Shown: positions 5,511-10,339 of the stretch, piece by piece
Numbering within the stretch: position 1 is the stretch's first letter
How the letters are laid out: every line of letters begins with the position of its first letter
Assembly: GCA_021821225.1 (NCBI GenBank)
Contig: JAKACR010000077.1
Location: 1 to 10,339, forward strand
Direction: 5' to 3'
Source: Bacillota bacterium
GTDB lineage: Bacteria; Bacillota; Bacilli; Alicyclobacillales; SLC66
DNA: 10,339 bases
Notes under the pieces: model-generated
What the model saw: only the letters and a program-made list of their open reading frames with translations
Databases searched by the model: none
Told to the model about the DNA's origin: nothing
Made by a program: the position numbers and the translations under genes

Positions 5511-6376
5511 CACGCAAACTCCGCCATCGCATGTGTGAAATGCTCGTGGCTCAAAGCCAATTCTTGCTTCATGAACTCCTCTTCCCGGTAACCTGCCAGG
5601 AGATCCTCAAACGCCGGTTTGTCCGTATCCTGGAAGACGAGCCCCGTGCACAGCCCGTCCGTTTCGATGACTTTTGCAATGGCGGCGGTGCGGTCTGTCG
5701 AATCGTAATCGGGAAACTGGCTCAGACTGACCGTGTGTTCTTTGTACCAGTCGTAGGTGTTCACTTTGTTGTACGTGACGCATGGGCTGAAAACGTTGAT
5801 CAGAGAGAAGCCCCTGTGCTCGATCCCACCCTGGATGAGCTCTGTCAATTCGTTGACATCGTGCGAAAACCCTTGGGCAAGATAGGTGATCCCTGCGGAA
5901 AGCGCCACCTGCAAAGGACTGACGGCGTTTTCGATATTGCCCGCCGGCGTTGTTTTCGTCTTGAAGCCCATGGCGCTTGTCGGAGAGTGTTGCCCTTTGG
6001 TCAGGCCGTAGATCTGGTTGTCCATCACGATGTACGTGATGTTCATGTTTCTTCGCACGGCGTGCATGAAGTGTCCCAGCCCGATGCCAAAGCCATCTCC
6101 ATCGCCACCCGCCGCGATCACGGTCAGGTTGCGGTTTGCGAGTTTGACGCCCTGGGCGAGCGGCAGCGACCGGCCATGCACGCCGTGAAATCCGTAGGCG
6201 TTGATATAGCCGGAAATGCGTCCCGAACAGCCGATCCCGGAGATGATGGCGACATTCTCGGGCTCCAGGTCAAGGTTGCCCAATGCCCGTTGGATGGCCG
6301 CCTGAACCGCGAAATCGCCGCAACCGGGGCACCAGTTCGGCCGGACGTTGTTGCGAAACTCCTTTACCGTTGCCAT
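5510..6376 (-). CDS. korB: 2-oxoacid:ferredoxin oxidoreductase beta subunit
   Basis: A 288-residue cytosolic subunit that binds thiamine diphosphate and one [4Fe-4S] cluster and passes electrons from 2-oxoacid decarboxylation to ferredoxin. Cluster ligands are visible: Cys16 and Cys19 (WCPGCGD), Cys50 (GIGCSG) and Cys199 (FSPCVTYN), a spacing like that of the two-subunit archaeal enzymes such as those of Sulfolobus. The TPP/Mg motif is GGDGDGFGIGLGH (residues 90-102), ending at Asn120 in MDNQIYGLTKGQHSPTS. Length and motifs are those of an intact enzyme. The ATG at 6376 overlaps the last 13 bases of korA, with GAAGGGA 11 bases upstream, so translation is probably coupled. Substrate choice among 2-oxoglutarate, pyruvate and branched-chain acids cannot be read with certainty; the KorB label follows the closest family. 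Confidence 0.94.
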   Translation of the reverse strand: MATVKEFRNNVRPNWCPGCGDFAVQAAIQRALGNLDLEPENVAIISGIGCSGRISGYINAYGFHGVHGRSLPLAQGVKLANRNLTVIAAGGDGDGFGIGLGHFMHAVRRNMNITYIVMDNQIYGLTKGQHSPTSAMGFKTKTTPAGNIENAVSPLQVALSAGITYLAQGFSHDVNELTELIQGGIEHRGFSLINVFSPCVTYNKVNTYDWYKEHTVSLSQFPDYDSTDRTAAIAKVIETDGLCTGLVFQDTDKPAFEDLLAGYREEEFMKQELALSHEHFTHAMAEFA

Positions 6377-8121
6377 GCGATCATCGATCCCTTCAACTGA
6401 TTTTCCAAATCGCGGGGTAGAAACGGCGTTCCATCGTACTTGCGGTAACTCGTGATGGCGGGATGCCGCAGGCCGAAAAAGTGGATCAGATTGTAGAGCT
6501 GTCCAGTGCCGTTGCTTTCCGCCACAACCACCTGCCCGGCTTTGCCAAAGAGTGATTGCAGTCTCGCGGCAGGAAAGGGAGACAGCACGTGGATCTGCGC
6601 ATGGCCGATGCGGAGTCCGTCCTTCCTCAGCCGTTCGACCGCCTCCGCGATTGGGCCGGCCGACGATCCGACGCCGACGACGAGCACCTCGGGTTCTTCA
6701 TCGCCTGTGTAGCGCACGCTATCGGGAAGCTCCACGCCGTCCAGCTTGTGCAGCCGTTTGTCCATCATGCGCGTGTGATTCGGCGCTCCTTCGTCAGGAC
6801 GCCCGATTTCGTTGTGTTCGACGCCCGTAACGTGGTGGATGCCGCCTTTCTGTCCTGGGACCGTGCGCGGGGAGATCCCGGCTTCGTCAACGCTGTAGCG
6901 GGCGAACATTCCGCCGGATGGAGTCTGCGCCAGTTCTTCCTCTGTCGCAAACCGTCCACGCCGGATCTGGACGCGCGCTTCGTCGAACGGAGGGCACGAT
7001 TGGCTGGCGAGAGAGAGCGCCAGATCGGTCATGATGATGACCGGACATTGATACTGCTCGGCGTGGTTGAACGCGTCGACCGCCGCGTAGAAACCGTCTT
7101 CCGCCGACGCCGGGGTCAGGACAATCTTCGGCACCTCTCCGTGGTTGCCGAACAAGACCGCATACATGTCGCTCTGTTCGTGTTTTGTAGGCAACCCTGT
7201 GCTCGGCCCTCCGCGCTGTGTATCCACGATGACAACCGGTGTTTCGGTCATTCCGGCGAGGCCCAGCGCCTCCATCATGAGCGACAGTCCGGGCCCCGAT
7301 GTGGCTGTCAGCGCGCGAGCGCCTGCGTACGCCGCGCCGATGGTCATATTGAGAGCGGCGATCTCGTCTTCGGTCTGCACGACGACACCGCCGACGGAGG
7401 GCAGTTTCTTGATAAGATACTCCATGATGTCGGACGCTGGCGTGATCGGGTATGCGGGCATCACACGCACCCCCGCCGCGAGTGCGCCGAAGCTGACGGC
7501 ATCGTTGCCCGTGAGCAGCAGGTGAGATGAGTGTTGCGGCGGAGCGAGGTGGAACTCCGCGAGATCGGCGCCTTCGGCCGCCATCGCGTCCGATCCGGCT
7601 CTGACGGCCGTGAGATTCTGCTCCACGATCTTCTGGCTCTTGCGGGCAAACAGGCTCTGCAGCACGGGGGCGCAAAAGTCTGGTTCAAGTCCGAGAACAT
7701 ACGCCGTCGCGCCCAGGGCGATCATGTTTTTCATGATCACGGCCCCTGTCTGTTCGGCCAGTTTGGTAAATGGGATACGAAACAGGCGCACCCGCGCCGC
7801 GACGTCCTCTGGAAGGCGGGGGTTGAACTTGGTGTCGGCGATGACGACTCCGCCGGCGCGCAGTTCATGGGCGTTGAAATCGATTGTCTCCTGGTCAAAC
7901 GCGACGAGAATGTCAAGCTCATCCGCGCTGGACAGGCGTTGGACCGTGCTGACGCGCACCTTGTCATTCGTGTGCCCGCCCTTGATCCGTGAAGAAAAAT
8001 GCCTGTATGAATAGATGAAGTAACCAAGGCGGTTCAGCGACGTGGAGAATGTCTTGCCTGTCGAATCAATCCCCTCGCCCTGTTGTCCACCCACCTTCCA
8101 GGACAATTCTTGCAATGCCAT
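6364..8121 (-). CDS. korA: 2-oxoacid:ferredoxin oxidoreductase, fused gamma-alpha subunit
   Basis: A 585-residue subunit that partners KorB for CoA-dependent oxidation of a 2-oxoacid. Residues 1 to about 190 are the gamma domain (VGGQQGEGIDSTGK at 10-23; SSRIKGGHTND at 43-53). From about 200 comes the alpha domain, with the conserved YPITPASDIMEY (224-235), QTEDEIAALN (249-258), SGPGLSLMMEALGLA (275-289) and RGGPSTGLPTKHEQSD (303-318). A C-terminal alpha/beta domain fills about 474-585. There is no ferredoxin-like delta domain, so the enzyme is the two-subunit type that needs a separate ferredoxin. The ATG at 8121 has GAGGAG 10 bases upstream. The gene lies 59 bases after the gntR stop with no good promoter between them, so the three genes probably form one operon. 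Confidence 0.94.
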   Translation of the reverse strand: MALQELSWKVGGQQGEGIDSTGKTFSTSLNRLGYFIYSYRHFSSRIKGGHTNDKVRVSTVQRLSSADELDILVAFDQETIDFNAHELRAGGVVIADTKFNPRLPEDVAARVRLFRIPFTKLAEQTGAVIMKNMIALGATAYVLGLEPDFCAPVLQSLFARKSQKIVEQNLTAVRAGSDAMAAEGADLAEFHLAPPQHSSHLLLTGNDAVSFGALAAGVRVMPAYPITPASDIMEYLIKKLPSVGGVVVQTEDEIAALNMTIGAAYAGARALTATSGPGLSLMMEALGLAGMTETPVVIVDTQRGGPSTGLPTKHEQSDMYAVLFGNHGEVPKIVLTPASAEDGFYAAVDAFNHAEQYQCPVIIMTDLALSLASQSCPPFDEARVQIRRGRFATEEELAQTPSGGMFARYSVDEAGISPRTVPGQKGGIHHVTGVEHNEIGRPDEGAPNHTRMMDKRLHKLDGVELPDSVRYTGDEEPEVLVVGVGSSAGPIAEAVERLRKDGLRIGHAQIHVLSPFPAARLQSLFGKAGQVVVAESNGTGQLYNLIHFFGLRHPAITSYRKYDGTPFLPRDLENQLKGSMIAWQR

Positions 8122-8180
8122 GAGTCATCCACTCCTCATTTCATATGCCGGTGACTTTTGCGCCACGCCCGTGCGGTTGG

Positions 8181-9143
8181 TCAATCCAGCCTGGGAACAT
8201 CGGCCAGTGCTGCGCGCAACAGGTTGACAGATGCTGCATCTGGCTTAAAATTGAAATCAATGATGGCTTGACGCCTTTTGCAGTAGGTCTCGACATCCCG
8301 TTTTCGCCCGGGCGACACGATCAACACGTCCATGTGACCGACGAAATCCGCAAGATCATACGGATTGACCACGGTGGTCACGTGCAGGTTGAGTTCGTCG
8401 AGTCCCGCCTGTTTGAGAGTGTACTGAACCTTGCCCGCAAAATTCTCGCTGCGGCAGACCAGTCCCACCCGCTTGGAGCGGGGTATGCGCGCAATCTGGA
8501 CAATCGTCTCTAGTTCCGGGTCGAGAGCGATGGCGAGCACCTCGCATTTGCCGCGCAGCAGGGACTGTACTTCGTCCCTGTGAAAAAATGTGGTGATGAC
8601 CAAGTCGGCATTCTCGATGGAATGCCATTCGGGGTTGTCGGGATCGTGCAACTGATCGAGAACAACCGGAGTGATGTGAACTCCGCCAAACTCAAGTTTG
8701 CGTGAAAAATACTCGACCTGCTCCCTGTTGCATTCGATAAAAACGACATGCGCCCCGTGGAGTGTGGCTGTTTTGTGATGTGCCCGCGCGGCTGCAAGAT
8801 CGAGAAAGTCATCGGGGGAGAATCCAAGCTGGATGGCCTCTTCAAGCGCGAGGTCGATGACTTTTTTCAGCAGATCGCGCCGATTGGTGAGCCGGACGGT
8901 GTCATCCTGGTCACTGACAAACGTCCCTTTCCCCTGGCGGGAGACGAGTACACCTTCGGACTCAAGCTCGTGGTAGGACTGGCTGATCGTATTGCGGCTC
9001 ACGCCCAGCGCCATGGAGAGTTCGCGTTCGGTGGGCAGTTTGTCCCCCGCCTTGTACACTTTGCTCCGGATGTCCGATAAAATGCGTTCTTTCACCTGGA
9101 TGTAAAGTGGGATGCCGTTCTTTCGCACAATCGGCTGGACCAT
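8181..9143 (-). CDS. GntR-family transcriptional regulator with an alpha/beta effector domain
   Basis: A 320-residue protein. Residues 10-78 are a standard GntR winged helix-turn-helix (PLYIQVKERILSDI, LPTERELSMALGVSRNTISQSYHELESEG, GKGTFV). After a helical linker (about 84-125), residues 132-320 form repeated alpha/beta units (HVVFIECN, ADLVITTFF, EVLAIAL, RVGLVCRSE, VDVLIVSPGR). These suggest a two-lobed, ligand-binding fold rather than the FadR, HutC or MocR type. I choose the ATG at 9143 because AAAGGAG (complement of 9152-9158) lies 8 bases upstream. A longer frame from 9272 would run through the promoter's own -10 box. Being the first gene before korAB, it probably controls them and itself; the ligand is unknown, a CoA ester or 2-oxoacid being a guess. 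Confidence 0.85.
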   Translation of the reverse strand: MVQPIVRKNGIPLYIQVKERILSDIRSKVYKAGDKLPTERELSMALGVSRNTISQSYHELESEGVLVSRQGKGTFVSDQDDTVRLTNRRDLLKKVIDLALEEAIQLGFSPDDFLDLAAARAHHKTATLHGAHVVFIECNREQVEYFSRKLEFGGVHITPVVLDQLHDPDNPEWHSIENADLVITTFFHRDEVQSLLRGKCEVLAIALDPELETIVQIARIPRSKRVGLVCRSENFAGKVQYTLKQAGLDELNLHVTTVVNPYDLADFVGHMDVLIVSPGRKRDVETYCKRRQAIIDFNFKPDAASVNLLRAALADVPRLD

Positions 9144-9151
9144 CACAGCCA

Positions 9152-9158
9152 CTCCTTT
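9152..9158 (-). promoter_or_regulatory. Start-deciding ribosome binding site of the gntR gene
   Basis: AAAGGAG on the minus strand, 8 bases before the ATG at 9143; it rules out the longer upstream reading. Confidence 0.8.
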
Positions 9159-9182
9159 GTAACCGTGAGCAGATATGGACCA

Positions 9183-9239
9183 ATCCATTGATCCATTGCT
9201 CATCTGAGTACCATTATACATGAGCGTTCGCGATTCGCG
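9183..9239 (-). promoter_or_regulatory. Promoter and candidate operators of the gntR-korAB operon
   Basis: On the minus strand a consensus -10 TATAAT (9213-9218) lies 69 bases before the ATG. The -35 region has no good hexamer. Instead a perfect odd-centred palindrome CGCGA-n-TCGCG (9229-9239) covers the spacer and -35 position. Downstream of the start point the leader carries a tandem direct repeat, CAATGGAT twice (9183-9198). Both are plausible binding sites for the GntR protein or an activator. Confidence 0.5.
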
Positions 9240-9298
9240 TATGGAATTTTGAACGTTTTGTTGCGACTGCAAAATGTCGTGCTGGTTCAGATCATCAG

Positions 9299-9344
9299 AA
9301 CCTGTTCAAGAGAGGGAGTACTGTCTTCTTTCTGAACAATCTCT
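9299..9344. repeat. Short inverted-repeat remnant upstream of the DUF86 gene
   Basis: AACCTGTTCAAGAGAGGG (9299-9316) matches 16 of 19 bases of the outer end of the 5200-5368 fold-back. AGAGATTGTTCAGAAA (minus strand, 9329-9344) matches 14 of 16 bases of 5379-5394. The two ends face each other over about 12 bases, as if an element had collapsed to its termini. Its core GTTCA/TGAAC pair forms only a weak hairpin. The rest of the 9160-9365 gap is the gntR control region. Confidence 0.4.
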
Positions 9345-9365
9345 ATCAGAGCGGGAGGATCCCAC

Positions 9366-9800
9366 ATGTTTATGACGGACGAGGTAAGAGAGCAGGTGGA
9401 GCGGCCCCTGGCAATCATCGAAACCCAGGTGGTGTTGATGGAATACGCAACCGCTCGCGTTGTGCCGGATGAAGCGGCAGAACGTGAACTACACCTGCGG
9501 GCCGTAGAACGCCTGCTGCAGGTCGTGATCGAATGCATGGCGGACGCGGGCAACGCGCTGATCGACAACCTGATGATGCGCGATGCCGCGAGCTATGTAG
9601 ATATTGTCGACATCCTTGCGGATGAACGCGTTCTTTTGCCGGAAACAGCGGCCCAGGCAAGACGGGTGATGAACCTGCGCCGCGCGTTGATGCAGCGCTT
9701 CACAGCCGAGGAGGTTCGTGCGGATGTGTGGGCCTGTCTCGCGCTATGGCCGACTTTGGGGCGCTTCGTGAATGAAGTGAGGGCGTTTTGTGACGAGTAA
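9366..9800 (+). CDS. yutE: DUF86/HepT-like protein, YutE (UPF0331) type
   Basis: A 144-residue, mainly helical cytosolic protein that fits the DUF86 family: RAVERLLQVVIECMADAGNALID (residues 45-67), MRDAASYVDIVDIL (71-84) and LRRALMQRF (104-112). In HepT toxins the last segment carries the R-x(4-6)-H-x-Y RNase motif. Here the His position reads Gln110 and the Tyr position Phe112, so RNase activity is doubtful. No MntA-type nucleotidyltransferase partner is next to it, which fits the solitary YutE branch of Bacilli rather than a toxin-antitoxin pair. GGGAGG at 9353-9358 lies 7 bases before the ATG. Its last 57 bases overlap, antiparallel, the 3' end of the 3D-domain gene. Function unknown. Confidence 0.78.
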   Translation: MFMTDEVREQVERPLAIIETQVVLMEYATARVVPDEAAERELHLRAVERLLQVVIECMADAGNALIDNLMMRDAASYVDIVDILADERVLLPETAAQARRVMNLRRALMQRFTAEEVRADVWACLALWPTLGRFVNEVRAFCDE

Positions 9801-10328
9801 AGCAAGGGTCATTGCCTGCGGCGCTTTTTGTCCACGCCCGAACACGAAGACCCGCACATGCCTTTTGACGCCAAACGCCCTGGCCTGGCCGTCGGTTTGG
9901 AAATAGATGTCGATGTGGTGGCCGCGAATGGCCCCGCCAACGTCTTCTGCCACTCGATAACCGACCCCATCGATATAAACGAGCGATCCGAGGGGGATCG
10001 TGTGCGGATCCACGGCGATGGTGCGGCTTGGCCGCGCTCTTTTGCCGGTGGCCGTGATGCCATAGCCCGGATCTCCAGGTTTTTTTCCTGTCGATTCAAA
10101 TCCGGGGCCATAAGCGGTCAACTTGCAGTCAAATGATCGCGCGACAGTCTGTACGCCGGGCGATTGTGCTGGTTGAACCGGACTGGACTCCGGCGTTGTC
10201 GTCCTCATGTGCTGCGGGCGCACGGCGTAATCGCACAGGATGCCGTCGTGCAAGGTGCCGTCGCATGCGCCGATCGTCGCCGCCAAGGCGACAGATGCGG
10301 CCACAGCGCCTGGGGGAATCATGTACAA
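9744..10328 (-). CDS. 3D-domain cell-wall protein (YuiC/YocH-like)
   Basis: A 194-residue protein with a C-terminal 3D domain at about residues 66-165. It carries the three family aspartates (Asp107 in AVDPHTIPLG, Asp129 in AEDVGGAI, Asp140 in HHIDIYF) and the ITATG and AYGPG segments. Such domains share the fold of MltA-type lytic transglycosylases and are thought to cut peptidoglycan outside the cell. A hydrophobic stretch (residues 5-21) may be an export signal but lacks basic residues, and IGAC at 19-22 resembles a lipobox only loosely. I show the TTG at 10328 (GGAGG 6 bases upstream at the window edge); an ATG at 10322 is an alternative, and the true start may lie beyond the window. About 29 residues follow the domain and are coded antisense to the DUF86 gene. 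Confidence 0.8.
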   Translation of the reverse strand: MYMIPPGAVAASVALAATIGACDGTLHDGILCDYAVRPQHMRTTTPESSPVQPAQSPGVQTVARSFDCKLTAYGPGFESTGKKPGDPGYGITATGKRARPSRTIAVDPHTIPLGSLVYIDGVGYRVAEDVGGAIRGHHIDIYFQTDGQARAFGVKRHVRVFVFGRGQKAPQAMTLALLVTKRPHFIHEAPQSRP

Positions 10329-10339
10329 GCATCGCCTCC

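Noticed and set aside
5531..6400. A 289-codon plus-strand frame opposite korB
   Set aside because: Antisense shadow of a clearly conserved enzyme gene, a common effect in GC-rich DNA.
9366..9800. A HepT-MntA toxin-antitoxin system
   Set aside because: No nucleotidyltransferase partner is adjacent and the RNase motif is altered; a solitary YutE-type protein fits better.
9801..9835. A terminator after the DUF86 gene (GCAA/TTGC followed by CTTTTTG)
   Set aside because: The stem is only 4 bp, the T-run is separated from it, and the bases are coding for the 3D-domain protein on the other strand.

Overview
The window looks like chromosomal DNA of a high-GC member of the Bacillota, class Bacilli. 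An Alicyclobacillaceae-type acidophile or thermophile is my best guess, but I cannot prove it from sequence alone. The reasons are strong AAGGAG/GGAGG ribosome sites, sigma-A promoters with TATAAT -10 boxes, GTG and TTG starts, and genes recognisable as Bacillus subtilis YutM, YunC, YuiD, YutE (UPF0331/DUF86) and a YuiC-like 3D-domain protein, which lie near one another in B. subtilis. There are no tRNA or rRNA genes, no CRISPR array and no complete insertion sequence.

Left part (1-2300): a secreted or membrane-anchored gluzincin of the peptidase-MA type and an A-type Fe-S carrier (ErpA/YutM), both on +. They converge with a DedA-family membrane protein on - across a 13-bp-stem bidirectional terminator. 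The DedA gene has a near-consensus promoter that forces a GTG start.

Middle part (2300-5510): yunC (-) and yuiD (+) diverge. A small unknown protein (-) and a probable lipoprotein (+) also diverge. The gaps at the 3' ends of these genes are filled with structured repeats. Three copies of one hairpin family (one after yunC, two in tandem after yuiD) share loop motifs and flanks but have different stem arms that still pair. A different fold-back repeat of about 170 bp, and a strong hairpin next to it, lie between the lipoprotein and korB.

Right part (5510-9143): a GntR-type regulator, korA and korB run on - and look like one operon. KorA is a gamma-alpha fusion of 2-oxoacid:ferredoxin oxidoreductase and KorB is the TPP/[4Fe-4S] beta subunit. 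Together they would oxidise a 2-oxoacid such as 2-oxoglutarate to the acyl-CoA and reduce ferredoxin, probably controlled by the adjacent regulator. Last come a DUF86/HepT-like protein (+) with an altered RNase motif and a 3D-domain cell-wall protein (-), whose 3' ends overlap antiparallel by 57 bp.

The best candidate for something undescribed is the three-copy hairpin family at 2351-2475 and 3529-3851.
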